In this document: piece after piece, positions 38,639 to 47,415 of the stretch | How the letters are laid out: each line of letters starts with the position of its first letter | Numbering within the stretch: position 1 is the first letter of the stretch | Assembly (NCBI RefSeq): GCF_020907985.1 | Contig: NZ_JAJJPA010000017.1 | Span: 1-64,000, forward strand | Length of the DNA stretch: 64,000 nt | From: Kitasatospora humi | GTDB lineage: Bacteria; Actinomycetota; Actinomycetes; Streptomycetales; Streptomycetaceae | Reading direction: 5' to 3' | The notes under the pieces: generated by a model | Told to the model about the DNA's origin: nothing | The model's database searches: none | What the model saw: only the letters and a program-made list of their open reading frames with translations | Program-made: the position numbers and the translations under genes

Positions 38639-39274
38639 ATGGGCAAGAACGTCGTCGTCCTCGACTACGGCTCCGGCAACCTGCGGTCGGCGCAGCGGGC
38701 GGTGGAGCGCACCGGCGCGGACGTCACCGTCACCTCCGACTTCCAGACCGCGATGGACGCCGACGGGCTCCTGGTCCCCGGCGTCGGCGCCTTCGAGGCC
38801 TGCATGCGCGGGCTGAAGGCGGTCCGCGGTGACTGGATCATCGGCCGCCGGCTGGCCGGCGGCCGTCCGGTGCTCGGCATCTGCGTGGGCATGCAGATCC
38901 TCTTCGAGCGCGGGGTCGAGCACGGCGTGGAGACGCCCGGCTGCGACGAGTGGCCGGGCACCGTGGAGCCGCTGCGGGCGCCGGTGATCCCGCACATGGG
39001 GTGGAACACCGTCGAGGCGCCGCAGGGCAGTCGGCTGTTCGCCGGGATCGACCCGCAGGCCCGGTTCTACTTCGTGCACTCCTACGCGGTGCGGAAGTGG
39101 GAGCTGGAGGTCGCCAACGCCAGGATCAACGCGCCGCTGGTCACCTGGGCGACCCACGGGGAGCCGTTCGTGGCGGCCGTGGAGAACGGCCCGCTCTGGG
39201 CCACCCAGTTCCACCCCGAGAAGTCCGGCGACGCCGGCGCCGCCTTGCTGACCAACTGGGTCGGCACCCTCTAA
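38639..39274 (+). CDS. hisH: Imidazole glycerol phosphate synthase, glutaminase subunit
   Basis: Releases ammonia from glutamine for HisF. The 211-residue class I amidotransferase has the nucleophile C82 ([13 protein letters not shown]) and the His/Glu pair H192 and E194 (QFHPEKSG). [11 protein letters not shown] at the start and PHMGWNTV in the middle are typical. The ATG at 38639 is used here; a TTG one codon earlier is also open. HisF is encoded three genes downstream. Confidence 0.96.
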   Translation: MGKNVVVLDYGSGNLRSAQRAVERTGADVTVTSDFQTAMDADGLLVPGVGAFEACMRGLKAVRGDWIIGRRLAGGRPVLGICVGMQILFERGVEHGVETPGCDEWPGTVEPLRAPVIPHMGWNTVEAPQGSRLFAGIDPQARFYFVHSYAVRKWELEVANARINAPLVTWATHGEPFVAAVENGPLWATQFHPEKSGDAGAALLTNWVGTL

Positions 39275-39309
39275 CTCCCTCCTCCCAACCGCATGGAAGC
39301 ATCAGACTG

Positions 39310-40035
39310 ATGAGCCGCCTCGAACTGCTCCCTGCCGTCGACGTCCGCAACGGCCAGGCGGTCCGCCTGGTCAAGGGCGCCTCCGGCACCGAGACCTCCT
39401 TCGGCGAGCCGCTGGCCGCCGCCCTGGCCTGGCAGCAGGCCGGCGCCGAGTGGCTCCACCTGGTCGACCTGGACGCCGCCTTCGGCACCGGCGACAACCG
39501 CGACCTGGTCGAGCAGATCGCCCGCACCCTCGACATCAAGGTCGAGCTGTCCGGCGGCATCCGCGACGACGAGTCGCTGGCCCGGGCGCTGGCCACCGGC
39601 TGCACCCGGGTCAACCTGGGCACCGCCGCCCTGGAGTCACCCGACTGGGTGGCCAAGGTGATCGCCGAGCACGGCGACAGGATCGCGGTCGGCCTGGACG
39701 TGATCGGCACCCAGCTGCGCGGTCGCGGCTGGACCACCGAGGGCCCCGACCTGTTCGAGGTGCTGGCCCGGCTGGACTCCGAGGGCTGCGCCCGCTACGT
39801 GGTCACCGACGTCAACCGGGACGGCACCCTGAGCGGCCCCAACCTGGAGCTGCTGCGCCGGGTCTGCGCCGCCACCGACAGGCCGGTGGTGGCCTCCGGC
39901 GGCGTGTCCTCACTGGACGACCTGCGGGCCATCGCCACCCTGGTACCGGAGGGCGTCGAGGGCTCGATCATCGGCAAGGCGCTCTACGAGCAGAAGTTCA
40001 CCCTCGCCGAGGCCCTGGAGGCTGTGTCATCGTGA
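39310..40035 (+). CDS. priA: PriA, bifunctional ProFAR / PRA isomerase (HisA/TrpF)
   Basis: In actinobacteria this barrel isomerises both ProFAR (histidine) and phosphoribosyl anthranilate (tryptophan). The 241-residue protein has the acid/base aspartates D11 (PAVDVRNG) and D130 (GLDVIGTQL), the same positions as in Streptomyces coelicolor PriA. The phosphate-binding loops SGGIRDD and ASGGVSS are present. No trpF occurs in the nearby trp cluster, as expected when PriA covers both pathways. Bifunctionality is known for the family; here it is inferred. It overlaps the next gene (RidA-like) by GTGTCATCGTGA. Confidence 0.92.
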   Translation: MSRLELLPAVDVRNGQAVRLVKGASGTETSFGEPLAAALAWQQAGAEWLHLVDLDAAFGTGDNRDLVEQIARTLDIKVELSGGIRDDESLARALATGCTRVNLGTAALESPDWVAKVIAEHGDRIAVGLDVIGTQLRGRGWTTEGPDLFEVLARLDSEGCARYVVTDVNRDGTLSGPNLELLRRVCAATDRPVVASGGVSSLDDLRAIATLVPEGVEGSIIGKALYEQKFTLAEALEAVSS

Positions 40036-40463
40036 CGGACGGTCAGATCGTGGGCGGTCGGCTGCTCGGGTCCTCCTCGGTGGAGGAGCAGCTGGGGTCG
40101 GCGCGCGCGGTGGCGGCCGGTGACCACGTCCATGTCGCCGGCTGCATGGCCGGCTCGGACGGCGACGGCGACGCCTGGGGCGACCCGTACGAGCAGGCCC
40201 GGGCCGCCTTCGGCAGCGCGTTGGCGGCGCTGGCCGCCTACGGTCTGACCGCGGACGACGTGGTCCGCACGCGGATGTACATCACCCATGCCCGGGATGC
40301 CGACCCGGTCGGCCGGGCCCACCGGGAACTGTTCGGCGCGGTCCGCCCGGCCGCCACCCTGCTGGTGGTGGCCGGCCTGTCCGACCCCCGGACACTGGTC
40401 GAAATCGAGCTCGACGCCTACCGTGCGGGGCTCGCCAACTCCCTGGAAGGCAACACGAGATGA
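40032..40463 (+). CDS. RidA-like enamine/imine deaminase in the his operon
   Basis: A 143-residue Rid-family protein: [20 protein letters not shown] at the start, then [20 protein letters not shown], the catalytic-type arginine in [19 protein letters not shown], and [19 protein letters not shown]. It lacks the strict RidA active-site spacing that I can confirm, so it may be one of the Rid1-7 subgroups. Stop/start overlaps on both sides (with priA and hisF) mean it is translated with the his genes. A role in clearing reactive enamine by-products is plausible. Confidence 0.82.
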   Translation: MTDGQIVGGRLLGSSSVEEQLGSARAVAAGDHVHVAGCMAGSDGDGDAWGDPYEQARAAFGSALAALAAYGLTADDVVRTRMYITHARDADPVGRAHRELFGAVRPAATLLVVAGLSDPRTLVEIELDAYRAGLANSLEGNTR

Positions 40464-41230
40464 CCCTCGCGGTCCGAGTTATCCCCTGCCTGGACGTGGA
40501 CGCCGGACGGGTCGTCAAGGGCGTCAACTTCCAGAACCTGCGCGATGCCGGCGACCCGGTCGAGCTGGCCAAGCGGTACGACGCCGAGGGCGCCGACGAG
40601 CTGACCTTCCTCGACATCACCGCCTCCTCCGGCGACCGAGAGACCACCTACGACGTGGTGCGCCGCACCGCCGAGCAGGTCTTCATCCCGCTCACCGTCG
40701 GTGGCGGGGTGCGCACCGTCGAGGACGTCGACAAGCTGCTGCGGGCCGGTGCCGACAAGGTGGGCGTCAACACCGCGGCGATCGCCCGCCCGGAGCTGAT
40801 CCGGGAGATCGCCGAGCGGTTCGGCCGACAGGTGCTGGTGCTCTCGGTGGACGCCCGCCGCTGCCCGCCCGGCACCCGGACGCCCTCCGGCTACGAGGTG
40901 ACCACGCACGGCGGCCGCACCGGCACCGGCCTGGACGCCGTCGAATGGGCCCGGCAGGCCGCCGAGTCGGGCGCCGGCGAGATCCTGCTCAACTCGATGG
41001 ACGCCGACGGCACCAAGGACGGCTACGACCTGGCGATGATCCGCGCGGTCCGCGAGCTGGTCACCGTCCCGGTGATCGCCTCCGGCGGGGCCGGCAGGCT
41101 CGCCGACTTCGCCCCGGCGATCGACGCCGGCGCGGACGCCGTGCTGGCCGCCTCGGTCTTCCACTTCGGCGAGCTGACCATCGGGGCGGTCAAGGACGCG
41201 CTGCGCGACACCGGCCACCCGGTGCGCTAG
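40460..41230 (+). CDS. hisF: Imidazole glycerol phosphate synthase, cyclase subunit
   Basis: Combines PRFAR with ammonia from HisH to form IGP and AICAR. The 256-residue barrel has D12 in [15 protein letters not shown] and the second acidic residue in VLSVDARR, plus DGTKDGYD near the ammonia tunnel side and ASGGAGRL for phosphate binding. The ATG overlaps the preceding stop. The stop TAG (41228-41230) is embedded in GCTAGC, which also supplies the stop of the convergent lipoprotein-like gene. Confidence 0.97.
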   Translation: MTLAVRVIPCLDVDAGRVVKGVNFQNLRDAGDPVELAKRYDAEGADELTFLDITASSGDRETTYDVVRRTAEQVFIPLTVGGGVRTVEDVDKLLRAGADKVGVNTAAIARPELIREIAERFGRQVLVLSVDARRCPPGTRTPSGYEVTTHGGRTGTGLDAVEWARQAAESGAGEILLNSMDADGTKDGYDLAMIRAVRELVTVPVIASGGAGRLADFAPAIDAGADAVLAASVFHFGELTIGAVKDALRDTGHPVR

Positions 41231-41763
41231 CCCTTCAGCGGAGCCGTCAACTTGCTGCCGCCCTCGCGGTCGGAGGCGGCCAGTAGGCAACTGGTGTCCC
41301 GGTAGCCCTGGCCGTAGTACTTCAGCGAGGGCCCGGTCGGCAGGCTGAACCAGGTGCCGCCGCCCTGCTTGGCCTCGGCGGCGGCCGCGTAGGGCTGGCA
41401 GAGCCGCTGCAGCGTCAGGGCGATCTGACTCTCCTTCTGCAGGCCGTCGGGCAGCAGCGGATTGCCGATCGACTCGGCGTCGTGCGGCCCGTCGCACCGC
41501 TGCGGCTCGGCCACCGTGATCACCGGGCTCAGCTTCGGATGGTCCAGGCAGGCGCCGACCGCGAACCACGGGTACGGCAGCTGCTTGGTGGGGCTCGGAC
41601 TGGGGGAGGGCGACGGCGGGGCGCTCGGCGACGGGGGCGGCGGCGCGGCCGCCCGGTGCCCGGGGCTCGGCCAGAACAGCACCACGGCCAGTACGGCCAC
41701 GACGAGCAGCAGGACCAGGGCCGGCAGGGCCAACCGGCCGGCAGGGCGCGCGGACTGGGTCAT
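41227..41763 (-). CDS. Membrane-anchored secreted protein, unknown
   Basis: The 178-residue protein has one N-terminal membrane anchor ([21 protein letters not shown]), then a Pro/Ser-rich linker ([19 protein letters not shown]) and a C-terminal extracytoplasmic domain with four cysteines ([30 protein letters not shown]), suitable for two disulfides. The two DsbA-type genes at 50 kb could serve such proteins, but no direct link is seen. The ATG at 41763 opens the anchor. The stop overlaps the hisF stop by two bases inside GCTAGC. No named family was recognised; septum-formation-like domains have a similar cysteine pattern. Confidence 0.78.
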   Translation of the reverse strand: MTQSARPAGRLALPALVLLLVVAVLAVVLFWPSPGHRAAAPPPPSPSAPPSPSPSPSPTKQLPYPWFAVGACLDHPKLSPVITVAEPQRCDGPHDAESIGNPLLPDGLQKESQIALTLQRLCQPYAAAAEAKQGGGTWFSLPTGPSLKYYGQGYRDTSCLLAASDREGGSKLTAPLKG

Positions 41764-41860
41764 GCGCACCAGAATCCCGCAGCCCGGCCGCCCGTGTGAG
41801 GCTTTCCCGCCAGTTGGCCAACGGGCCCCGCCCGCCCCGCGAGCCTGCCAGAATGGCGTC

Positions 41861-42250
41861 ATGTCATCCGCGACGCCGTCCGCCCCCGCCGCCCCCGGCA
41901 GCACCCGACTCGACCCCGCCATCGCCGCCCGTCTCAAGCGCACCTCGGACGGCCTGCTGCCGGCCATCGCGCAGCAGTACGACACCGGCGAGGTGCTGAT
42001 GCTCGGTTGGATGGACGACGAGGCGCTGCACCGCACCCTGACCACCGGCCGCTGCACCTACTGGAGCCGCAGCCGCCGGGAGTACTGGGTCAAGGGCGAC
42101 ACCTCCGGCCACCTGCAGCACGTCAAGTCGGTGGCACTGGACTGCGACGGCGACACCCTGCTGGTCCGGGTCGACCAGGTCGGCGCGGCCTGCCACACCG
42201 GCGCCCGCACCTGCTTCGACGAAGACGTGCTGCTCGCTCCGGCGTCCTGA
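41861..42250 (+). CDS. hisI: Phosphoribosyl-AMP cyclohydrolase
   Basis: Opens the adenine ring of PR-AMP in the third step of histidine synthesis. The 129-residue protein is the monofunctional form, without a HisE domain. [38 protein letters not shown] and the zinc-binding cysteines in [19 protein letters not shown] and ARTCF are all conserved. It is split from the main his operon by the opposite-strand membrane-anchored gene and lies directly upstream of trpE, 86 bases away. Confidence 0.95.
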   Translation: MSSATPSAPAAPGSTRLDPAIAARLKRTSDGLLPAIAQQYDTGEVLMLGWMDDEALHRTLTTGRCTYWSRSRREYWVKGDTSGHLQHVKSVALDCDGDTLLVRVDQVGAACHTGARTCFDEDVLLAPAS

Positions 42251-42336
42251 CCCGCCGCCGAGTCGCCGGCACTTGACCCGGCCCCGACGCCCGCTGCCCG
42301 CTGACCTCGACCGACCCTCGACGATTGGTGCTCCCG

Positions 42337-43857
42337 ATGGACCTCGCCGCCTTCCGCAAGCTCGCCGTCGACACCAGGGTCATCCCGGTCACCCGCCGAC
42401 TGCTGGCGGACGGCCTGACCCCGATCGGCCTCTACCGCAGCCTGGCCGCCGAGCGTCCCGGTACCTTCCTGCTGGAGTCGGCCGAGCAGGGCCGCAGTTG
42501 GTCCCGCTACTCGTTCGTCGGGGTGCGCAGCGCCGCCACCCTGACGGTGGACGAGCAGGGCGGGGCCCGCTGGCTCGGCGCCCCGCCGGTCGGCATCCCG
42601 CGCGACGGCGACCCGCTGGAGGCGCTGCGGGCCGCCCTGGCCGTGCTGCACACCCCGCGCCTGGACGACGACGGTCTGCCGCCGCTCACCGGCGGGCTGG
42701 TCGGCTACCTCGGCTACGACATCGTCCGCCGCCTGGAGAAGCTGCCCGACCTCAACCCGGACGACCTGCGGCTGCCCGAGCTCACCATGCTGCTCGCCAC
42801 CGACCTCGCGGTGCTCGACCACGTCGACGGCACGGTGCTGCTGATCGCCAACGCGGTCAACCACAACGACCGGGCCAGCGGCGTGGACGAGGCCCATGCC
42901 GACGCGGTGGCCCGGCTGGACGCGATGGAGGCCGAGCTGGCCCGCCCGGTCGACCCGGGGCTGGCCGTCATCGGCCGCCTTCCCGCCGTCGACGCGCACT
43001 CGCCGTTCGGCGGGGCGCCGTACCAAGCGGCCGTGGAGACGGTGAAGGAGCGGATCCGGGCCGGCGAGGCCTTCCAGGTGGTGCCCTCGCAGCGGTTCGA
43101 GGCGCCGTGCCCGGCCTCCGCGCTGGACGTCTACCGGGTGCTGCGCACCACCAACCCCAGCCCGTACATGTACCTGTTCCGGTTCCCCGGCCCGGACGGG
43201 GGCGCCGAGGGCGGCTTCGACGTGGTCGGCTCCAGCCCCGAGGCGCTGGTCAAGGTGACCGACGGGCAGGCGATGCTGCACCCGATCGCCGGCACCCGGC
43301 ACCGCGGCGACACCCCGCAGGAGGACGCCGAGCTGGCCGCCGAACTGCTGGCCGACCCCAAGGAGCGGGCCGAGCACCTGATGCTGGTCGACCTGGGCCG
43401 CAACGACCTGGGCCGGGTCTGCGAACCGGGCAGCGTCGAGGTGGTCGACTTCATGTCGGTGGAGCGCTACAGCCATGTGATGCACATCGTCTCCACCGTC
43501 ACCGGCGAGGTAGCCGCGGGCCGCACCGCCTTCGACGTGCTCACCGCCTGCTTCCCGGCCGGCACCCTCTCCGGGGCGCCCAAGCCGCGCGCGATGCAGA
43601 TCATCGAGGAGCTGGAGCCGACCAGGCGGGGCCTCTACGGCGGTTGCGTCGGGTACCTGGACTTCGCCGGGGACGCCGACACCGCGATCGCCATCCGCAC
43701 CGCCGTGCTGCGCGACGGCACCGCCTACGTGCAGGCCGGCGCCGGTGTGGTGGCCGACTCCGACCCGGTCGGCGAGGACACCGAGTGCCGCAACAAGGCC
43801 ACGGCGGTGCTGCGGGCGGTCGCTGCGGCGAACACCCTGCGGGCGCCAGTATCGTGA
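42337..43857 (+). CDS. trpE: Anthranilate synthase component I
   Basis: Converts chorismate and ammonia to anthranilate, the first step to tryptophan. The 506-residue protein has the feedback site [18 protein letters not shown] at the N-terminus and the chorismate-binding domain with [32 protein letters not shown] and [14 protein letters not shown] at 42337 ([10 protein letters not shown]) matches homologues; TTG 42325 and GTG 42328 are also open. No trpG or trpD is near, so component II lies elsewhere. I find no run of tryptophan codons between hisI and trpE, so no classical attenuator. Confidence 0.96.
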   Translation: MDLAAFRKLAVDTRVIPVTRRLLADGLTPIGLYRSLAAERPGTFLLESAEQGRSWSRYSFVGVRSAATLTVDEQGGARWLGAPPVGIPRDGDPLEALRAALAVLHTPRLDDDGLPPLTGGLVGYLGYDIVRRLEKLPDLNPDDLRLPELTMLLATDLAVLDHVDGTVLLIANAVNHNDRASGVDEAHADAVARLDAMEAELARPVDPGLAVIGRLPAVDAHSPFGGAPYQAAVETVKERIRAGEAFQVVPSQRFEAPCPASALDVYRVLRTTNPSPYMYLFRFPGPDGGAEGGFDVVGSSPEALVKVTDGQAMLHPIAGTRHRGDTPQEDAELAAELLADPKERAEHLMLVDLGRNDLGRVCEPGSVEVVDFMSVERYSHVMHIVSTVTGEVAAGRTAFDVLTACFPAGTLSGAPKPRAMQIIEELEPTRRGLYGGCVGYLDFAGDADTAIAIRTAVLRDGTAYVQAGAGVVADSDPVGEDTECRNKATAVLRAVAAANTLRAPVS

Positions 43858-43894
43858 GAGGAGCCCGTTCGTTGTGTCTCACAGGGAGGTGGCG

Positions 43895-44449
43895 ATGACC
43901 GCGATGGCAACCGAGAGCGCCTGGGATGTGCATGGGGGCGTTGACTTCCCGCGTGGCTACAAGGTCGAGATCACGGACGGGAAGATCATCATGACCCCCC
44001 AGGGTGAGACGCAGATGAAGGTCATCTTCAAGGCTGCTCGCCAGATCGAGGATCAGCTCGTCGATGGGGGTGACATCCTCTCGGATGTCATGATCGACTT
44101 TCCGTCCAGCCGTTACGGCTACGCGCCTGATCTGGCGATCGTCGCCCCGGGTGCGGAGCACAACAGCCGTGGCCGCTACGAGTGGCATGATCTTGAGGCG
44201 ATCCTGGAGGTCGTCTCCCCGTCCAGCAAGGACAACGACTTCGTCCTGAAGGTCGCTCTCTACGCCGAGTGCGCGATCCCGCTCTACGTGGTGATCGACC
44301 CGGCGACCGCCATCTGCACTGTGCACGGTTCCCCGCAGCACACCGGGACCTACGCCACCGCCGTACGGGTTCCCTTCGGTGAGGATCTCGTGTTGCCGCT
44401 CGAGGACCGGAAGATCGTGATCAAGACGGACGGCTTTCCCCGCGGGTGA
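43895..44449 (+). CDS. Uma2-family (DUF820) putative endonuclease
   Basis: A PD-(D/E)xK-like fold of 184 residues: YGYAPDLAIVAPGAEH supplies the catalytic aspartate, LEAILEVVSPSSKDNDFV the Glu and Lys, and VLKVALYAECAIPLYVVIDP the conserved strand-helix that follows. Uma2 proteins are common in streptomycetes, often several per genome, and their role is not proven. Third-position GC is visibly lower than in trpE and in the next gene, which suggests a later arrival. The ATG has AGGGAGGTGG behind it. It interrupts the trpE - trp-accessory order by standing 37 bases after trpE. Confidence 0.88.
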   Translation: MTAMATESAWDVHGGVDFPRGYKVEITDGKIIMTPQGETQMKVIFKAARQIEDQLVDGGDILSDVMIDFPSSRYGYAPDLAIVAPGAEHNSRGRYEWHDLEAILEVVSPSSKDNDFVLKVALYAECAIPLYVVIDPATAICTVHGSPQHTGTYATAVRVPFGEDLVLPLEDRKIVIKTDGFPRG

Positions 44450-44491
44450 CCCGGTGCGGAGATCCGAACCGTCTCGGGGGATAGTGGACGG

Positions 44492-45142
44492 GTGACTGCC
44501 GCACCCGCCTCCACTCCCGAACCCGCACCCGCCGCCGCCCCCGGCACCGCCGCCGCCCCCACCCCCGCCCGCTCCGCCGCGGCCCGGCGCAGCCTGGGTG
44601 TGATGCTGCTGCTGACCGTGGTGGGCGCCACCCTGGTGCTCTGGGCGGCCGGCCGCGGCTGGGCGTCGGGCACGGTCGCCGGGCTGGACGTGACGGCCAG
44701 CGGCGGTGACGTCTCCGGACTGCCGAGCGCCCTCGCGCTGGTCTCGCTGGCCTCGGGGGTGGCGGTGTTCGCGGTGCGCGGCCCGGCCCGCGCGGTGGTC
44801 GGCGGGCTGGTCACGCTGGCCGGCCTGGGCATCGCGGTGGCGGCCGGCCTGGGTGCCGGGGACACCGCCGCGCTGGACTCCGGGGCGGCCCGCAAGCTCG
44901 GGTTGACCGGGGTGACGGCCGAGCACGTCAGCCACACCGCCTGGCCCTGGGTGGCCCTGCTCGGCGGCCTGCTGCTGGCGCTGGCCGGGATGCTGACGAT
45001 CAGTCAGGGGAAAGCCTGGCCGAGCATGGGCGCCCGCTATGACGCGCCGACCGCCCGGCGCACCGCCGGCGCCGCCCAGGCTGCCGGCACTCCGGCCGAC
45101 CTGTGGAAGGCGCTGGATCGCGGCGAGGACCCGACCGCCTGA
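44492..45142 (+). CDS. Trp-operon-associated membrane protein (TIGR02234-like)
   Basis: The 216-residue protein has an Ala/Pro-rich N-terminus and four hydrophobic segments: SLGVMLLLTVVGATLVLWAA, SALALVSLASGVAVFAV, ARAVVGGLVTLAGLGIAVAA and WPWVALLGGLLLALAGML. The loop GRGWASGTVAGLDVTASGGD and the last part GKAWPSMGARYD match the actinobacterial family that always travels with trp genes. Function is unknown. The GTG at 44492 opens the frame. Confidence 0.87.
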   Translation: MTAAPASTPEPAPAAAPGTAAAPTPARSAAARRSLGVMLLLTVVGATLVLWAAGRGWASGTVAGLDVTASGGDVSGLPSALALVSLASGVAVFAVRGPARAVVGGLVTLAGLGIAVAAGLGAGDTAALDSGAARKLGLTGVTAEHVSHTAWPWVALLGGLLLALAGMLTISQGKAWPSMGARYDAPTARRTAGAAQAAGTPADLWKALDRGEDPTA

Positions 45143-45266
45143 CGTGCCGGGCGAGTTCACGCATCGTGGAGCGTGACCGTCGTCACTCGGACCCGCCTTT
45201 GGAGCGCCGAAAGGCGTCCGCAACAATGGTGGGTGACAGACCTTTGCGGAACCAAGGAGTACCCAC

Positions 45267-45548
45267 ATGTCGCGGCAAGCCCACGGACACACCCCTGCTG
45301 CCTGGACCGGCGTGGTCGTCTCCTTCGCCGGGTTCTGCGTCGCCGGCGTCGGCATGATCATGGCCTCGCCGATCATCGTGATCGCCGGTCTGGTCGTCGT
45401 GGTCGCGGGTGGCGTCGTCGGCATGGCGATGAAGGCGGCCGGCATGGGCAAGCAGCCCGACCCCAAGGTCGAGCAGATCAAGGCCGAGTACCGCGCGCTG
45501 CGCACCGCGCAGGCCGGCACCGCCGAGGCTGTCACGGCCAACGCCTGA
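45267..45548 (+). CDS. HGxxPAAW-family membrane protein
   Basis: A 93-residue protein with the family's name motif HGHTPAAW at residues 7-14, then two hydrophobic segments (VVVSFAGFCVAGVGMIMA and PIIVIAGLVVVVAGGVVGM) and a charged C-terminal helix (DPKVEQIKAEYRALRTAQAG). The start ATG follows AAGGAG. HGxxPAAW proteins are actinobacterial, small and of unknown role, found near trp genes. A hairpin terminator ends the gene. Confidence 0.9.
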   Translation: MSRQAHGHTPAAWTGVVVSFAGFCVAGVGMIMASPIIVIAGLVVVVAGGVVGMAMKAAGMGKQPDPKVEQIKAEYRALRTAQAGTAEAVTANA

Positions 45549-45568
45549 CACTTCCGCCACGTACGTCC

Positions 45569-45612
45569 CGGACCGGGGCGCCAGGGCCCCGGAGGCCCGG
45601 CGCCCCGGTCCG
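45569..45612 (+). terminator. Terminator hairpin behind the HGxxPAAW gene
   Basis: CGGACCGGGGCGCC (45569-45582) and GGCGCCCCGGTCCG (45599-45612) form a perfect 14-pair stem around a 16-base loop, 20 bases beyond the stop. No T-run. Confidence 0.75.
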
Positions 45613-45709
45613 CGTGTTCGCGTGACCGGTGGCGCGCGCCGACCGCCCGCACCCCCGCCGCCGCGTGGCAGCGCGCGTGCCCGGGCGGCGCCCGGGCAGA
45701 ATCAGCCCC

Positions 45710-46147
45710 GTGACCGCACCGAGCACCACCGCCGGCGGGCCGGTCCTGCGCCGGCTGAGCCGCCCGTTCGCCGCCCTGGCCGCCGCCGCACTCCCGGCCG
45801 GCTACGTCGGCGCCGTCGACCCGAACACCCCCGGGCACTATCCGCTCTGCCCGTTCCGGCAGGCCACCGGCTGGTGGTGCCCCGGCTGCGGCGGGCTGCG
45901 CTGCGTCCATGCGCTGACCCGCGGCGAGTTCACCGCCGCCCTGCACGACAACCTGCTGGCCGTGGTGCTCTTCGGGATCCTCGGGGTGCTCTGGGTGCGC
46001 TGGGCCTTCGCGGCGCTGACCGGTGGCCCGGCGCCACGGGTGGAGATGGGGCCGGCCCGGCTGGTCGCGCTGGGGCTGGTGCTGCTGGCCTTCACCGTGC
46101 TGCGCAACGTGCCGGCCGGTGTGCACCTGGCGCCGCCGGCCGTCTGA
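45710..46147 (+). CDS. DUF2752 membrane protein
   Basis: A 145-residue membrane protein with the DUF2752 signature CPFRQATGWWCPGCGGLRCVHALTRGEF, whose three cysteines form a CPxCG-type motif, and three hydrophobic spans (ALAAAALPAGYVGAV, NLLAVVLFGILGVLWVRWAF and RLVALGLVLLAFTVL). The GTG at 45710 fits; the open frame to 45629 adds an Arg-rich stretch with no matching family sequence. Function unknown. It lies in the trp accessory block, 262 bases before trpC. Confidence 0.9.
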   Translation: MTAPSTTAGGPVLRRLSRPFAALAAAALPAGYVGAVDPNTPGHYPLCPFRQATGWWCPGCGGLRCVHALTRGEFTAALHDNLLAVVLFGILGVLWVRWAFAALTGGPAPRVEMGPARLVALGLVLLAFTVLRNVPAGVHLAPPAV

Positions 46148-46262
46148 CCCCCGGCGGTCCGGGCTGCCCGAGCGCTGGGCCGCCCCCGGTGAGCTGCGCC
46201 GCTACCGGTCCGCAGGACGAGACGGGCGCCGGGTGGATGCCTTGCGCGCCCCCCGGTGCGGC

Positions 46263-46268
46263 TACCAT
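46263..46268 (+). promoter_or_regulatory. Possible trpC promoter (-10)
   Basis: TACCAT at 46263-46268 with TTGCGC at 46242-46247 (15-base spacing, shorter than ideal) lies about 140 bases ahead of trpC. This is the best -10-like word in the 261-base gap. Confidence 0.35.
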
Positions 46269-46355
46269 CGAGTTGCCGATGGAGGTGCGCCGGCCGCTGC
46301 CGCCGCATGATCCGATCGGGCCCCTGGAAGATTTCGGGTGCAGAGAAGGTGCACG

Positions 46356-46409
46356 GTGCGTGAGGCACGTGGTGTTCCGGCCGTGATGGCCAGGGGAGAG
46401 GCAGCCTGA
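46356..46409 (+). CDS. Possible 17-residue upstream frame coupled to trpC
   Basis: A GTG at 46356, behind AGAGAAGG, opens a 17-codon frame ([17 protein letters not shown]) whose TGA overlaps the ATG of trpC by one base. It has no tryptophan codon, so it is not a classical leader peptide. It may help load ribosomes onto trpC, or may be chance. Confidence 0.3.
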   Translation: MREARGVPAVMARGEAA

Positions 46410-47215
46410 TGAGCGTGCTTGACGACATCATCGCCGGAGTCCGCGAGGACCTCGCCGAGCGGCAGGCCCGGGTGAGCCTGGACCGGCTCAAGGAGCTGGC
46501 CGCCAAGGCCCCGCAGGCCAAGGACGGCGTGGCCGCGCTGCGCGGTGACGGCGTGCGGGTGATCTGCGAGGTCAAGCGCTCCAGCCCGTCCAAGGGCGCG
46601 CTCGCCGCGATCGCCGACCCGGCCGCGCTGGCGGTGGACTACGCCGCCGGCGGCGCCGCGGCGATCAGCGTGCTCACCGAGCAGCGCCGGTTCGGCGGTT
46701 CGCTCGCCGACCTGGACGCCGTCCGCGCCGCGGTCGACACGCCGCTGCTCCGCAAGGACTTCATCGTCACCGCCTACCAGCTCTGGGAGGCCCGGGCGCA
46801 CGGCGCCGACCTGGCGCTGCTGATCGTCGCCGCACTGGACCAGCCGGCCCTGGTGTCGCTGATCGAGCGGGCCGAGTCGATCGGGCTGACCCCGCTGGTG
46901 GAGGTGCACGACGAGGAGGAGATCGCCCGCGCGGTCGACGCCGGCGCCCGGGTGATCGGGGTGAACGCGCGCAACCTCAAGACCCTGGAGGTGGACCGCG
47001 ACACCTTCGCCAACGTGGCGCACGCGATCCCCGGCCACATCGTGAAGGTGGCCGAGTCCGGGGTGCGCGGCCCGCACGACCTGATCGCCTACGCCAACGA
47101 GGGCGCCGACGCGGTGCTGGTCGGCGAGTCGCTGGTGACCGGCAGGGACCCGCGCACGGCGGTCGCCGACCTGGTCGCGGCCGGCGCCCACCCCGCCCTG
47201 CGGAACAAGGGCTGA
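46409..47215 (+). CDS. trpC: Indole-3-glycerol-phosphate synthase
   Basis: Closes the indole ring from the PriA/TrpF product. The 268-residue barrel has the conserved [14 protein letters not shown] loop (lysine and glutamate), LLRKDFIV with the catalytic lysine, [10 protein letters not shown] and [14 protein letters not shown]. The ATG at 46409 lies behind GGGGAGAGG. It opens the trpC-trpM-trpB-trpA cluster; trpM starts six bases after its stop. Monofunctional, no TrpF part. Confidence 0.97.
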   Translation: MSVLDDIIAGVREDLAERQARVSLDRLKELAAKAPQAKDGVAALRGDGVRVICEVKRSSPSKGALAAIADPAALAVDYAAGGAAAISVLTEQRRFGGSLADLDAVRAAVDTPLLRKDFIVTAYQLWEARAHGADLALLIVAALDQPALVSLIERAESIGLTPLVEVHDEEEIARAVDAGARVIGVNARNLKTLEVDRDTFANVAHAIPGHIVKVAESGVRGPHDLIAYANEGADAVLVGESLVTGRDPRTAVADLVAAGAHPALRNKG

Positions 47216-47220
47216 CCGCC

Positions 47221-47379
47221 ATGCCGCTCACCACCCGCCTGGCCCCCGGCTGCCGCCCGCGCGGCTGCCGGGCGCCCGCGCGCCGGGTGCTGGGGCGGCG
47301 GGTGCGCTACGTGATCGGGTGCGAGCCGGGCCAGGTGCCCGGTCGCCGATGGCGCCGGACGGACCGTCACTCCAGCTGA
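47221..47379 (+). CDS. trpM: TrpM/TrpX-like small protein
   Basis: A 52-residue, very arginine-rich protein (CRPRGCRAPARRVLGRRVRY, then VIGCEPGQVPGRRWRR) between trpC and trpB. In S. coelicolor a small gene in the same place (trpX, also called trpM) influences tryptophan synthesis and differentiation. The two are matched here by position, size and composition only. The start ATG lies six bases after the trpC stop. It is too basic and short for a fold call and may bind RNA or another protein. Confidence 0.72.
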   Translation: MPLTTRLAPGCRPRGCRAPARRVLGRRVRYVIGCEPGQVPGRRWRRTDRHSS

Positions 47380-47415
47380 CCTCCGTTCCGCCATCGTCCA
47401 AGGACCACCACTGAC

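Noticed and set aside
42251-42336. Classical trp attenuator before trpE
   Set aside because: No run of TGG codons and no terminator/antiterminator pair is visible between hisI and trpE.
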